Positions 33,716-43,038 of a DNA stretch of 45,241 nucleotides are shown piece by piece; positions within the stretch are counted from its first letter, which is position 1; each line of letters begins with the position of its first letter. The stretch comes from Nioella halotolerans (GTDB lineage: Bacteria; Pseudomonadota; Alphaproteobacteria; Rhodobacterales; Rhodobacteraceae), in contig QVQC01000031.1 in assembly GCA_003428585.1 (NCBI GenBank), positions 1-45,241 of the forward strand. Reading direction: 5' to 3'. Below the pieces are notes generated by a model. The model was not told the DNA's origin and searched no databases. It saw nothing but the letters and a program-made list of their open reading frames with translations. The translations under genes and the position numbers were made by a program.

Positions 33716-33791
33716 TGGTGAGCCGTGCAGGATTCGAACCTGCGACCCACTGATTAAAAGTCAGTTGCTCTACCAACTGAGCTAACGGCCC
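33716..33791 (-). tRNA. tRNA-Lys (anticodon TTT)
   Basis: A 76-nt cloverleaf on the minus strand: acceptor GGGCCGT with ACGGCTC (one G-T pair), D-arm TAGCTCAGTTGGTAGAGC, anticodon stem ACTGA/TCAGT around loop CTTTTAA, giving anticodon TTT. The T-arm reads GCAGGTTCGAATCCTGC. The CCA end is encoded at 33718-33716. Confidence 0.97.
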
Positions 33792-33919
33792 ACTTCGATG
33801 CACCGGTGACCACGCCATCCGCTACAGGCGGTGTCTCTATTGACGCGGCCCTTGGGCGTCAAGCGGAAATCTGCCCTTTGGGATTTCAAATCGACGGGTG
33901 AAGGCGTATATGCGCCGGC

Positions 33920-34759
33920 ATGATGCAAGACGCCCCCCAGCCCCCTCTGCCCTTCATGAAAATGCATGGGCTCGGCAATGATTTCGTGGTGATCGACGCC
34001 CGACAGACGTCGATGGCGATGACGGCGCCATTGGCGGCATTGCTGGCCGACCGGCATCGCGGCGTGGGGTTCGACCAACTGGCAGTGATCGGGTCCGATC
34101 CCGAGGCCGACCTTTCGTTGGCCTTCTACAATGCCGATGGCAGCGTCTCGGCGGCCTGCGGCAACGCGACCCGCTGCGTTGCCCGCCACGAGATGGCCCG
34201 CACCGGAAAGACCACGCTGACCATCCGCACCGAGCGCGGCCTGCTGGACGCGGTGGATGCAGGGCATGGCCTGACCGCGGTCAACATGGGGCGGCCGCAG
34301 CTCGACTGGCGGGACATCCCGCTTGCGCGGGAGGTCGACACCCTATCGCTGCCCATCGACGGCACGCCGGTGGCCACCGGCATGGGCAATCCGCATTGCA
34401 CCTTCTTCGTGGCGGATGCCGAGGCGGTGGACCTTGCCGCGCGCGGCCCGGAGATAGAGCATCACCCGCTCTTCCCGCAGCGCACGAACGTGCAGTTTGC
34501 CCATGTCATCAGGCCCGATCACCTGCGCATGCGGGTCTGGGAAAGGGGCACAGGCATCACGCTTGCGTCCGGGTCGTCCTCCTGTGCCGTGGCCGTTGCG
34601 GCGGCACGGCGCGGGCTGACCGGGCGAACGGTGACGATCGCGCTTGACGGCGGCACGATCACGGTCGACTGGCGCGCGGATGGCGTCTGGATGACCGGCC
34701 CGACGGCGCATGTCTTCGACGGCATGCTGACGGCGGAGTTCCTCGAGGCCGCACCATGA
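33920..34759 (+). CDS. dapF: Diaminopimelate epimerase
   Basis: A 279-residue cofactor-independent epimerase that converts LL- to meso-diaminopimelate for peptidoglycan and lysine synthesis. The start region [16 protein letters not shown] is diagnostic. The two catalytic cysteines are C80 in AACGNATRC and C222 in [10 protein letters not shown]. Length matches the family. The start could also be the second ATG, one codon later. The stop overlaps the mtaB start (ATGA), so the two housekeeping genes are coupled. Confidence 0.96.
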   Translation: MMQDAPQPPLPFMKMHGLGNDFVVIDARQTSMAMTAPLAALLADRHRGVGFDQLAVIGSDPEADLSLAFYNADGSVSAACGNATRCVARHEMARTGKTTLTIRTERGLLDAVDAGHGLTAVNMGRPQLDWRDIPLAREVDTLSLPIDGTPVATGMGNPHCTFFVADAEAVDLAARGPEIEHHPLFPQRTNVQFAHVIRPDHLRMRVWERGTGITLASGSSSCAVAVAAARRGLTGRTVTIALDGGTITVDWRADGVWMTGPTAHVFDGMLTAEFLEAAP

Positions 34760-36015
34760 CCGCCGGCCCGCCCCGCTTCACCACCCTTGGCTGCCGGCTC
34801 AACGCCTATGAGACCGAGGCGATGAGAGCCCTGACCGAGACCGCGGGGCTGGGGAATACACATGTTATCAACACCTGCGCGGTGACGGCCGAGGCGGTAC
34901 GCAAGGCGCGGCAGGAGATCCGAAAACTGCGCCGCGATGATCCCGACGCGCGGATCGTTGTCACCGGCTGCGCCGCACAGACCGAGCCCGAAACCTTCCG
35001 CGACATGGCGGAGGTCGACCACGTCATCGGCAACACCGAGAAGATGCAGCCCGAAACATGGGCGGGGCTGGCCGGGGATTTCATTGGCGAGACCGAGAAG
35101 GTCATGGTCGATGACATCATGTCCGTGACCGAAACCGCCGGCCACCTGATCGACGGCTTCGGGACGCGCAGCCGCGCCTATGTGCAGGTGCAGAACGGCT
35201 GCGACCATCGCTGCACCTTCTGCATCATTCCCTACGGGCGGGGCAATTCGCGCTCCGTCCCGGCGGGGGTGGTGGTGGACCAGATCAGGCGGTTGGTCGA
35301 TCGCGGCTACAACGAGGTGGTGCTCACGGGTGTGGACCTGACCAGTTGGGGCGCGGACCTGCCCGCGCAGCCCAAGCTCGGCGATCTTGTCATGCGGATC
35401 CTGAAACTGGTGCCGGACCTGCCGCGTTTGCGAATTTCCTCGATCGATTCCATCGAGGTGGACGAGGCCCTGATGCAGGCCATCGCCACCGAACCGCGCC
35501 TGATGCCGCACCTTCACCTGTCGCTTCAAGCCGGCGACAACCTGATCCTCAAGCGCATGAAGCGCCGCCATTCGCGCGAGGATGCGATCAGCTTCACCGA
35601 GGCGGCGCGCCGCCTACGCCCCGACATGACCTTCGGCGCCGATATCATCGCGGGCTTCCCGACCGAGACCGAGGCGATGTTCGAAAATTCGCTGAAGCTG
35701 GCCGAAGAATGCAACCTGACATGGCTGCACGTCTTCCCCTACTCGCCCCGCCCCGGCACGCCGGCGGCGAAGATGCCGCAAGTCCATGGCAAGGCGATCA
35801 AGGAGCGTGCTGCCCGATTGCGCGAAGCGGGCGACCGGCAGGTGGCCCGGCACCTCGCCGCGCAGGTGGGGCGGACCCACAGGGTGCTACTGGAAAGCCC
35901 GAATATGGGCCGGACGGAACAGTTCACCGAGGTTGGCTTTCTGACGCCGCAACCCGAGGGGCAGATCGTGACGGCGGCGATCGCCGGGGTCGAGGGCGGG
36001 CAACTCCGCGCCTGA
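34756..36015 (+). CDS. mtaB: tRNA t6A37 methylthiotransferase MtaB
   Basis: A 419-residue radical SAM enzyme that converts t6A to ms2t6A at position 37 of tRNAs. The N-terminal MTTase domain carries the second-cluster ligands C13 (LGCRLNAYE), C41 and C72. The radical SAM CxxxCxxC is C149, C153 and C156 in [31 protein letters not shown] and [14 protein letters not shown] are further family blocks, and a short TRAM-like C-terminus is present. It is coupled to dapF. A long open frame in another phase crosses its 3' part and the next region but is not a gene. Confidence 0.94.
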   Translation: MTAGPPRFTTLGCRLNAYETEAMRALTETAGLGNTHVINTCAVTAEAVRKARQEIRKLRRDDPDARIVVTGCAAQTEPETFRDMAEVDHVIGNTEKMQPETWAGLAGDFIGETEKVMVDDIMSVTETAGHLIDGFGTRSRAYVQVQNGCDHRCTFCIIPYGRGNSRSVPAGVVVDQIRRLVDRGYNEVVLTGVDLTSWGADLPAQPKLGDLVMRILKLVPDLPRLRISSIDSIEVDEALMQAIATEPRLMPHLHLSLQAGDNLILKRMKRRHSREDAISFTEAARRLRPDMTFGADIIAGFPTETEAMFENSLKLAEECNLTWLHVFPYSPRPGTPAAKMPQVHGKAIKERAARLREAGDRQVARHLAAQVGRTHRVLLESPNMGRTEQFTEVGFLTPQPEGQIVTAAIAGVEGGQLRA

Positions 36016-36042
36016 GCGGGGAAACAATGTCGTCGCGCGGGG

Positions 36043-36315
36043 CTACCGAAGCAGCTCCGCCTTCAGCCCTTCTATCGAGTCGCAGGCGGCTTCGATATTC
36101 GCCGCGACATCGCCGTAATGGGCCTGCACCGTCGCGATATCCGCGCACTCGGGCGCCGCGACGAAGGCTTCGAGGCTGTCCATCCCGTCGATATTGGGCA
36201 GGCCTCGAAACACCGGCTGGTCGTTTTCATAGATCGCGGTCGGCTTGTCCATGTAGACGCTGTCCAGCACCGCGGTGGACGCGGTCGACACGCAGATGTC
36301 CGCAAGTCGGACAAC
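36043..36315 (-). pseudogene. Truncated paralogue of the GT-B/glycerophosphotransferase-like gene
   Basis: Only the C-terminal end of a gene survives: about 90 residues matching the C-terminus of the intact protein encoded at 37594-38646. Shared blocks are ASTAVLDSVYMD, YENDQPVFRGLP (YENDQKVFQALP in the intact copy) and AHYGDVAANIEAAC (AHYGDVAKNMDRAC). Similarity extends upstream of the GTG at 36291 through LADICVST to about 36315 and then stops; an in-frame stop follows. Base composition is high-GC like the host, unlike the intact copy. It is probably the resident gene broken when the islet arrived. Confidence 0.7.
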
Positions 36316-36590
36316 GCCTTGTCATGCGCCTTTCAGAGCGCACGGGACTTGCCCCCGGTGGCAGCGGGGACCGGTCGGGCTGTTGCCCATGCTCGGATCG
36401 ACCATTGCGATCGCCGCGTCGCCCCGGCGCCGGCCCGCGGGGCGAAAAGCTTCATCCGGCAGCTCCGGCGGATTGCATACATCTTTGCGATGTTCTACCA
36501 AACAGAGGTTGTTGTTTGTGCCAAGGTAGAGTGCGGTCTGGCATTTCACACGCTTGCACCAAACTCATCACGTCGTGCAAAAGGAATCGT
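36316..36590. other. Gap between the gene remnant and the sulfotransferase gene
   Basis: 275 bp without a supported gene. The left part (to about 36460) is host-like high GC; the right part is clearly lower in GC and leads into the sulfotransferase, so the composition boundary falls inside this gap. I see no inverted terminal repeats or convincing transposase remains. Confidence 0.5.
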
Positions 36591-37568
36591 ATGCACACCA
36601 TTTTCCTTACTGGCCACCGGAAGTCCGGGACATCTGTGTTCCACAAACTGTTTGAGGGGCACAGCAAGGTAAATTCTTTCCCGGTCGACCTCTCTGTATT
36701 CTATGCTTATTTCCCTTGCTTCGTTGCCGCTGAGACTTCCGACGAGCTACGCGTTGCGCGTATTCGGAAAATTCTGAAAAAGGTATTGGCTCCATTGGAG
36801 GGGGTGACGCCAGTCGCTGCAAGTACGCTTTTTCGATTCGAAGGTTTCTGGAGTGTGTTGGTTTCGCGGCTCAGACCTGACGTGCTTTCCGACAAGGCAC
36901 TGCTCCTGCAGACTCTGCTGAGCGCTTTTGGCGAGTCATGCGAGATGGACGATGGCAAGGCATGGGTGGTAAAGGAAACGAGTCAGGCGATTTTCTGCAA
37001 TGCATTCATGAACGGAATGCCTCGCACCTGTTTCATCAATCTCGTTCGCGACCCTAGAGACAACTATGCCGCGTTGAAGGTGGGCGTTCAGGATTACTAT
37101 GCCAAGCTCGGCGAGAACGAGAAGAAGACACTGGCGAGCCTCATCAACCGGTCGCGCATGGATTTCCTCGCCGCCCAGACGAAACGGCAGACTTTTCCTG
37201 AAACCTTTTTGCCGGTCCGGTTCGAGGATCTTTCGTCCAACACTCGGGAGACGATGCAAACCGTCAGCGATTTCTGCGGTATCGGGTTTGAAGAAGCACT
37301 GCTCAACCCGACATTCTTGGGCAAAAATTACACCGGCAACAGTCACGAGGCGAAAAAGTTCTCCGGTTTGTCTATGGAGAACGTCGGAAATTGGCGCGAC
37401 CGGATTTCGCCTGAGGAAGCTATGATTATCGAGTACTGGTTCTCGGATGTGATGCATGAATTCGGCTACATGCCGACCTTCGACAGGGAAAAGGCATCAC
37501 AGGCCTTTGCCGATTTCTACGAATGGTATAACTGTACCTACTTTTTCCACGACTCCTTCGCCACCTGA
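36591..37568 (+). CDS. Sulfotransferase (PAPS-dependent)
   Basis: A 325-residue sulfotransferase-fold protein predicted to move sulfate from PAPS to a hydroxyl, most likely on a surface glycan. The 5'-phosphosulfate-binding loop is TGHRKSGTSVFHKL at residues 7-20, and the 3'-phosphate-binding motif is RDPRDNY at 153-159. NVGNWRDRISPEE near the C-terminus matches the usual substrate-side segment. There are no membrane helices. The ATG at 36591 fits the fold; the open frame runs further upstream only by chance. Its GC content is visibly lower than the dapF-mtaB region, which points to horizontal acquisition with the neighbouring gene at 37594. Confidence 0.85.
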   Translation: MHTIFLTGHRKSGTSVFHKLFEGHSKVNSFPVDLSVFYAYFPCFVAAETSDELRVARIRKILKKVLAPLEGVTPVAASTLFRFEGFWSVLVSRLRPDVLSDKALLLQTLLSAFGESCEMDDGKAWVVKETSQAIFCNAFMNGMPRTCFINLVRDPRDNYAALKVGVQDYYAKLGENEKKTLASLINRSRMDFLAAQTKRQTFPETFLPVRFEDLSSNTRETMQTVSDFCGIGFEEALLNPTFLGKNYTGNSHEAKKFSGLSMENVGNWRDRISPEEAMIIEYWFSDVMHEFGYMPTFDREKASQAFADFYEWYNCTYFFHDSFAT

Positions 37569-37593
37569 ACCAAAATACTTTTGCTTTTGTGCT

Positions 37594-38646
37594 TCAAAGC
37601 CGATCCATACAAAGCTCGATTTCGGTGCAGGCACGATCCATATTTTTCGCCACATCACCGTAGTGAGCCTTCACGCGCTCGCTTGCAGACACCGAAGGGT
37701 CTTGTAGAAACTGCTCCAATGTTTCCAAATCAGTGATATCGGGAAGTGCCTGAAAGACCTTTTGGTCGTTCTCATAAGTCGCCGTGGGGCAATCCATGTA
37801 GACACTGTCCAGAATTGCTGTGGAAGCACTTGAAATGCAAACATCGCTTATGGCCAGAACATCTGTCATGCCAAGGCCTTTCAATGGGCCCTCGTAGGCA
37901 TGGGATATGACGATATTCGGGTACCCGGAAAGGTCCAGGGTCTCGCGCTTGTAGTTGCTGCGGATCTTTCCGCGATGGCTACGCACAATTAGCAGGTCGT
38001 CAGGGTGACGAGTTGCGTAAGCTTTGACAAGCGTAAAGAAACGTTCCACGTCGCGTTCACTGTAACGGCCTTCCCAGCGAAACGAATGGCAAAACAATAT
38101 GGCGCGTTCATGCGCGGGAAGGGGAAGGCCGGGTGGTTTTGGCGGCAACAATTGCGGCTTTATGAAGCCGACCACACGGACCTTGTCTAGCGTCTCTCTT
38201 GACAAGACATTGGTGGCTAGGGGCTCCTCGAACGTTAGTATCCGGCAAGAATGGTAGTCCACATCGTCCCGGTCGATTCGAACAGCGATATGGCGCTGTA
38301 TCACGCCATGCTGCACGAGGATGGTTGGGTGTCCATTGTCCAAGATAGCTTGGCTTCTCTTGATGTGCGCTCCCTGATCGATCAGGGGGTCGCTAAGCGT
38401 CAAGTTGCAATCGGCCCGCTTCAGGTAGCTGGATGGGAAAGCTTTGAAAAAACGATTGGGGCGAATGGTAAACGAAAGCCTGGATTTGGAAATGAGCTGT
38501 CTCAAGCGCGGTTCACGCCAGAGCACTTCAACCGGAACAAAGCAGACAGGTTCCAGGTTCCCCCGCGCCTTTAACCTCTCTGCAATTCCAAAGAGATTCT
38601 CGAATTCGGGCATGCCATTGAAGAACACACTGATGCGTGAGGCCAT
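37594..38646 (-). CDS. GT-B-fold protein resembling CDP-glycerol glycerophosphotransferases
   Basis: A 350-residue protein with the two-domain look of GT-B/CDP-glycerol glycerophosphotransferase-like enzymes. N-terminal region: RISVFFNGMPEFENLFGIAERL. The middle has a short sugar/nucleotide-binding-like TILVQHGVIQRHI. The C-terminal half reads LLIVRSHRGKIRSN, MTDVLAISDVCISSASTAILDSVYMD and CPTATYENDQ, where SxxSTAxLD at the end of a strand resembles the donor-binding SSxxxD/E patterns of the superfamily. There is no signal or transmembrane helix. It is convergent with the sulfotransferase gene, of equally low GC, and has a truncated high-GC paralogue at 36043. Its exact donor and acceptor are unknown. 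Confidence 0.65.
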   Translation of the reverse strand: MASRISVFFNGMPEFENLFGIAERLKARGNLEPVCFVPVEVLWREPRLRQLISKSRLSFTIRPNRFFKAFPSSYLKRADCNLTLSDPLIDQGAHIKRSQAILDNGHPTILVQHGVIQRHIAVRIDRDDVDYHSCRILTFEEPLATNVLSRETLDKVRVVGFIKPQLLPPKPPGLPLPAHERAILFCHSFRWEGRYSERDVERFFTLVKAYATRHPDDLLIVRSHRGKIRSNYKRETLDLSGYPNIVISHAYEGPLKGLGMTDVLAISDVCISSASTAILDSVYMDCPTATYENDQKVFQALPDITDLETLEQFLQDPSVSASERVKAHYGDVAKNMDRACTEIELCMDRL

Positions 38647-38833
38647 CCCCGGCTCCGTATCCTAGGCACTCCGGACGCGGGCCGCGCAAGACATTACACG
38701 TCCCGATCAGGTTGTAGCTGGTCTTATCCGTCACGCTACGAAGGCGCAAGCGAGACGGTGGGAAGATTGCATAGACAGGTCGATACGCCTATGACCCGAT
38801 GAACACAGATCTCCGACGAAAGAGCCCTTGGTG

Positions 38834-39880
38834 ATGAAAATTCTCGACACCACGCTGCGCGACGGCTCCTACCTGATCAACTTCGGATTCACCGCCGACC
38901 AGACCACCAGCATCAGCGCCGCGCTTGACGAGGCCGGGATCGACCTGATCGAGGTCGGCCATGGTGTCGGGCTGAACGCCTCGCAGATGGGACAGGGGCA
39001 GGCCGCCGAGACCGACACCGCCTACATGCAGGCGGCGGCCAAGGGCGTGACGCGCGGCAAATGGGGCATGTTCGCCATCCCCGGCGTTTGCGACTTGTCG
39101 CATCTGGATGCTTGTTTCGACCATGACATCGGCTTCTTGCGCTTCGGCGTGTCGATCGACGCCTATGAGAGGGTCATGCCCTTCGTGGAAAAGGCCAAGG
39201 CCGCCGGGGTGATCGCCTGCGTCAATTTCATGAAATCCTATACCCGCGAACCGCTGGTCTTCGAACAGGCCGCGCGCGAAGTCATGAAGGCGGGCACCGA
39301 TTACGTCTATATCGTGGACAGCGCGGGCAACATGACGCCGTCACGCGTGCGCCAGTATTGCGAACGACTCGGCGATCTGCCCATCGGTTTTCACGCCCAC
39401 AACAATCTGGGGCTGGCCATGGCCAACGCATTGATCGCGGAAGAATGCGGTGCCGAGATCATCGATTGCTCATTGCAGGGCATGGGGCGCTGCACCGGCA
39501 ACACGATGACCGAGCATTTCGTCGCCCTGATGCAGCGCGAGGGCAAGCTGGATCATATCGACCTGCTGACGCTGCTGGACACGGCCGAGGAACAGGTGCG
39601 CCCGCTTCTGCGGCAGGTCGGCCATGACACCGTCGACCTGATCTGCGGCTATTCCGGCTTTCATTCCAGTTACATGGACGTGATCCGTCGCAATGCGATC
39701 GAGTTCGACGTGGACCCGCGCCTCCTGATCATCGAGGTCTGTAAGGAAACCCAGTCGGAGGCGCCCGAGGATCTGGTTCGCGAGAAGGCGCGCGCCCTGC
39801 GCGTCAACAGCGAGGCGCGCGGCTTTCGCCACCGGTTCCCTTTGACGCAGTATTTTGGCAACGAGCAGGACGTTCTTTGA
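38834..39880 (+). CDS. DRE-TIM metallolyase (HMGL-like; 4-hydroxy-2-oxovalerate aldolase type)
   Basis: A 348-residue TIM-barrel enzyme of the HMG-CoA lyase-like superfamily. The metal/enolate motif is LDTTLRDGSY (residues 4-13), and the metal-binding HxH is in FHAHNNLGLAMANAL. DCSLQGMGRCTGN matches the glycine-rich segment of BphI/DmpG-type aldolases. Such enzymes join or split pyruvate with an aldehyde or thioester. No partner acylating aldehyde dehydrogenase (DmpF) is present, which argues against a normal meta-cleavage role. It is the first gene of the cassette; the next starts 10 bp later. TTG and GTG codons directly precede the ATG chosen. Confidence 0.82.
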   Translation: MKILDTTLRDGSYLINFGFTADQTTSISAALDEAGIDLIEVGHGVGLNASQMGQGQAAETDTAYMQAAAKGVTRGKWGMFAIPGVCDLSHLDACFDHDIGFLRFGVSIDAYERVMPFVEKAKAAGVIACVNFMKSYTREPLVFEQAAREVMKAGTDYVYIVDSAGNMTPSRVRQYCERLGDLPIGFHAHNNLGLAMANALIAEECGAEIIDCSLQGMGRCTGNTMTEHFVALMQREGKLDHIDLLTLLDTAEEQVRPLLRQVGHDTVDLICGYSGFHSSYMDVIRRNAIEFDVDPRLLIIEVCKETQSEAPEDLVREKARALRVNSEARGFRHRFPLTQYFGNEQDVL

Positions 39881-39890
39881 GGCGCGCCGC

Positions 39891-41318
39891 ATGTCCGATC
39901 TGATCGCCCCATTCTTCGACAGGCTGTCCCGGGTCGGTGGCCCGGTGCTGACCGATATCTCCGGCGCGGCACGGCGCGAGGTGGCCGGGGCGGACCTCAA
40001 CGACCGGCTGGACCGGCTGGCCGGCATGCTTGCGGAGGCCGGCGCGCGCCCCGGCGCGCCCGTGGTTGCCCTCTTCGACAACACGCTGGAATCGGCCCTG
40101 ACCCTACTGGCGGCGATGCGGCACGGCTTTACGCTTGCCCTGCAGCCGGCCGGCACGGACGTGGAAGATCTCAACCGCCTGCAGGGCGAGATCGGGGCGC
40201 GCGCCCTCGTCAATGCCACGCCGCAGCCTGTCGAGGGTGCGACGCGGATCAGGCTGGAAGATCTCTCCGCGCGCACCCCGGTGGCCCCGTCCCCGGTGCC
40301 ACCGGGCACGCCCTTCACGATCACCTTTACCAGCGGTTCCACCGGGGCACCCAAGGGGATCGTCCACGGCGCCGAAAGCTTCCTCGCCTGCGGCGAAGCC
40401 TTCAACCGGCAAACCGGCATCACCGGGCATGACCGGTTTCTGAACGTCATGCCGATGTTCTACATGGCGGGCATCTTCAACGGTATCCTCGCGCCGCTCA
40501 TGGCCGGGGCGCCAGTGGTCATCGCGGAGGGTTTCAACACCGTGACGGCGATGCGGTTCTGGCCGACCCTCGCCGCCGAAAGGATCACCGCGCTGTGGCT
40601 ATCGCCGACGATGCTGTCGCTGGTTTCGCGGCTCGACCGGACGGCGAAGCGCGTGCCGCCCGCGATGCGGCGGCTTTTCGTCGGGACCGGGGCCATGGCC
40701 GCCAGCGATGCGGAGCAGTTCCACCGGACCTACGGCCTTCCACCGCTGCAATCCTACGGCCTGTCGGAGCTTCTCTATGTCTCCGTCGATAGCGCCGAGG
40801 CACCGAATTTCGGCACTGCGGGGTATCCACTGGACGGGGTTGCCTTGACCGGCGGCGCGGACGCCCCGCTTTCCATCACCTCGCCCTACGGCTTTCTCGG
40901 CTACCTCGTGGACGGGGTGTTGCAGGCGCATGATGGCCCATTCCTGACCAGCGACCTTGCGCAGGTCGACGAAAGCGGCAGGCTGTCGATCCTCGGGCGG
41001 GCCGATGACATCATCCTGCGCGGCGGCGTGAACGTGAACCCGGTGGACATCGAAGCCGCGCTGTCGCCGTTCATGCGCGGGCGCGCCTATTGCGTCACCG
41101 GGCTGCGCGACGCGACGCTCGGCCAGAAGGTCGTGCTGGTGACGGAAGGGGCCGGCCTGGACGATGCGGCCTTTGCCGAGGCACAGAAGATCGTCCGCAG
41201 CCACCCCGGCCGAGCGCAGCTTGACGCGGCGGCGCAGGTCACCAAGCTGCCCGTGGGACCGACCGGAAAGATCCGCCGTGCCGCGCTGCGCGCCCAACTG
41301 GAAGGCGGCGGCGCATGA
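39891..41318 (+). CDS. AMP-forming acyl/aryl-CoA or ACP ligase (ANL superfamily)
   Basis: A 475-residue adenylating enzyme. The P-loop is FTSGSTGAPKG (residues about 146-156), YGLSEL and SDLAQVDESGRLSILGRADD provide the later adenylation motifs, and the lysine of LPVGPTGKIRR is the C-terminal catalytic lysine. It is somewhat shorter than typical 500-550-residue ligases. With an acyl carrier protein gene in the same operon it probably activates a carboxylic acid and loads it on that carrier rather than on CoA; this is inference. The ATG at 39891 is used over an upstream in-frame codon that overlaps the aldolase gene. Confidence 0.88.
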   Translation: MSDLIAPFFDRLSRVGGPVLTDISGAARREVAGADLNDRLDRLAGMLAEAGARPGAPVVALFDNTLESALTLLAAMRHGFTLALQPAGTDVEDLNRLQGEIGARALVNATPQPVEGATRIRLEDLSARTPVAPSPVPPGTPFTITFTSGSTGAPKGIVHGAESFLACGEAFNRQTGITGHDRFLNVMPMFYMAGIFNGILAPLMAGAPVVIAEGFNTVTAMRFWPTLAAERITALWLSPTMLSLVSRLDRTAKRVPPAMRRLFVGTGAMAASDAEQFHRTYGLPPLQSYGLSELLYVSVDSAEAPNFGTAGYPLDGVALTGGADAPLSITSPYGFLGYLVDGVLQAHDGPFLTSDLAQVDESGRLSILGRADDIILRGGVNVNPVDIEAALSPFMRGRAYCVTGLRDATLGQKVVLVTEGAGLDDAAFAEAQKIVRSHPGRAQLDAAAQVTKLPVGPTGKIRRAALRAQLEGGGA

Positions 41319-42112
41319 TCCTTGGGCTGAGCCACGTCGCCTTAAGCTGTGACGATATCGAGGCGTCCACGGCGCGCCTTGCCGCGTTCGGCTACGGGCA
41401 ACGCTTCGACGCGCCGGAACTGGAAAACCATGCTGCCAAGGCCCCGTTCCTGTCACGGTATCAGCCGCGACACCACATCCGCGCCCTGTCGCGGGAGGGC
41501 GCGATGGCCATCGAACTGCTGGATCACGGCAGTCAGGTGGGGGAACAGGCCGCGGCACTCATCCCCGTTTTCAAAAGCGCGACCCCCTGCCCGGACTGGC
41601 AGGCGCGCGCACCCGACGAGTTGCCGATCGCCGCCGAAGGTCTCGACCGGTTGCGCGATACGCTTGGCCAACCCACGAGGGCATTCCATGACCCGGTCCT
41701 GTCGATGACCCTGCTCTGGATCTGCGCCGATGGTGACGCGCCGGGCCTTCACGCCTGCGCCCTGCCCACACCCGACCCCGAGGCGACCGCGACGCTGCTT
41801 GGCCAGCTGCGCTTTCGCCCCGACGCGTCCGGCCTCTGGTCCCTTTTGACGCCGCTACCAGCGCTGCAAGCGCGGCTGATCCCCGTCACCGCGCGACAGG
41901 CGCAGGGCTGGACCGGGACGCCACGCCTCGATGCGCCCGGCTGCGCGTGCCTCGCCTTCATGGCGCGTGGCACCGACCATGCGCGGTTGCCCGCCGCCTT
42001 GCAGGGGCACACCGTTTCTTTTAGCTTGCCAATCAACGGAAAAGACAGCCGGATTACCCTGGCACGGCCCGATTACGGGCCAATGATCGAACTGGTGGAC
42101 CAGACCGCATGA
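41315..42112 (+). CDS. VOC-superfamily protein (glyoxalase-like, two modules)
   Basis: A 265-residue protein with the vicinal-oxygen-chelate fold. It opens MILGLSHVALSCDDIEASTARL, the standard first strand with its metal-site histidine, and ends GPMIELVDQT, where the glutamate is at the usual metal position. Length fits two babbb modules. Its start overlaps the ligand stop (ATGA) and its own stop overlaps the next start (ATGA). In the cassette it could be an epimerase, isomerase or dioxygenase acting on the acyl intermediate; I cannot tell which. Confidence 0.75.
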   Translation: MILGLSHVALSCDDIEASTARLAAFGYGQRFDAPELENHAAKAPFLSRYQPRHHIRALSREGAMAIELLDHGSQVGEQAAALIPVFKSATPCPDWQARAPDELPIAAEGLDRLRDTLGQPTRAFHDPVLSMTLLWICADGDAPGLHACALPTPDPEATATLLGQLRFRPDASGLWSLLTPLPALQARLIPVTARQAQGWTGTPRLDAPGCACLAFMARGTDHARLPAALQGHTVSFSLPINGKDSRITLARPDYGPMIELVDQTA

Positions 42113-42768
42113 TCATCGACCTCACCATGACCCTTCGTGAGGGGATAATGACCTTCCCCGTCCATTGGCACCCGATGGTCGAGATCACCCAACTGGGCCG
42201 ATTCCACGTCGAGGGACGGGAATCACGCAAGATCGTCATGGGCACCCATACCGGCACCCATGTGGACGCGCCGCGCCACTTCGTGCCGGGCGGCGAGACG
42301 ATCGAAAAGACCGACCCGGAGATCTACCACGGCCCGGCCCGGGTGCTCGATTTCTCCGACTTGCCGGACAAATCCGAAGTGACGCTGGCCATGATCAAGG
42401 CACGGATCGGCCCCGATTTTCCGCCGCGCCTGCTGTTCCGGTATGACTGGGACCGGCGGCTGGACAGCCTCGACTATTATTCCCACCACCCCTACCTGTC
42501 ATCGGAGGCTTGCGAATGGCTGGTCGCGCAGGGTGTGAAGCTGGTTGGCACCGACGCGCCCATGCCCGATGATCCCCGGAACGGGCGCGGCAGCGACAAT
42601 GACTCGCCCAATCACACGATCCTGCTGGGCAATGGCGTCGCTATCCTCGAATACCTCGTGAACCTGTCCAGCATCCCGAAGGGCGATTTCATCCTCTCGG
42701 CCTTGCCCCTGCCCATTGACGGTGGTGACGGATCGCCGGTGCGCGCCGTGGCCATCGTCGACGACTGA
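42109..42768 (+). CDS. Cyclase-family hydrolase (kynurenine formamidase-like)
   Basis: A 219-residue member of the metal-dependent cyclase/KynB family. The signature HTGTHVDAPRHF contains the metal ligands H47, H51 and D53 and the catalytic H57. GTDAPMPD and the closing PLPIDGGDGSPVRAVAIVDD are also typical. The family hydrolyses amide or lactone bonds; no tryptophan catabolism genes are nearby. It is translationally coupled to the VOC gene, and the ACP gene starts 12 bp after it, so its substrate is probably the same acyl group (for example opening a lactone), which is inference. Confidence 0.85.
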   Translation: MIIDLTMTLREGIMTFPVHWHPMVEITQLGRFHVEGRESRKIVMGTHTGTHVDAPRHFVPGGETIEKTDPEIYHGPARVLDFSDLPDKSEVTLAMIKARIGPDFPPRLLFRYDWDRRLDSLDYYSHHPYLSSEACEWLVAQGVKLVGTDAPMPDDPRNGRGSDNDSPNHTILLGNGVAILEYLVNLSSIPKGDFILSALPLPIDGGDGSPVRAVAIVDD

Positions 42769-42780
42769 GGAGGCCATCGG

Positions 42781-43038
42781 ATGACCGAGATCGAGAGCTG
42801 GGCCTGCGCCTATGTCGAGGGCATCGACCCGAGCTTCGCCAGGCTCGAGGCCGCTGCGAAACTGTCGGAAAACCTGTTCACCTCCGGGCGGCTCGATTCC
42901 ATGGCGCTGATGAACCTGCTGCTCGATGCCGAGGCGCAATTCGGCTTCATGTTCACGCCCGAGGCCTTTCAGGACCGCCGCCTGCACACCATCGCCGGGC
43001 TGGGCGAGGTGATCCGCGAGTTAAAGGGCGCCGCATGA
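42781..43038 (+). CDS. Acyl carrier protein-like protein
   Basis: An 85-residue four-helix carrier protein. The predicted phosphopantetheine attachment site is S40 in SGRLDSMALMNLLLD, matching the LDSL-type consensus with Met in place of Leu. The Shine-Dalgarno GAGGAGG is close before the ATG at 42781. The stop overlaps the next gene (ATGA). It is not the fatty-acid ACP, which would be more acidic and sit by fab genes. It should carry the acyl group made by the upstream enzymes and hand it to the AAC(3)-like acyltransferase. Confidence 0.85.
   Translation: MTEIESWACAYVEGIDPSFARLEAAAKLSENLFTSGRLDSMALMNLLLDAEAQFGFMFTPEAFQDRRLHTIAGLGEVIRELKGAA

Noticed and set aside
32037..33818. A 593-codon open frame antisense to aioA and across the tRNA-Lys gene
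   Set aside because: It overlaps a certain gene and a tRNA; long antisense frames are expected at this GC and it shows no recognisable domain.
36316..36590. Insertion-sequence scar between the truncated and the foreign genes
   Set aside because: No terminal inverted repeats, target duplication or readable transposase fragment could be found in this gap.
35346..37568. A 740-codon open frame running from mtaB through to the end of the sulfotransferase gene
   Set aside because: Only its last 325 codons resemble a protein family; the first part lies out of frame inside mtaB and over the pseudogene gap and has shadow-like composition.
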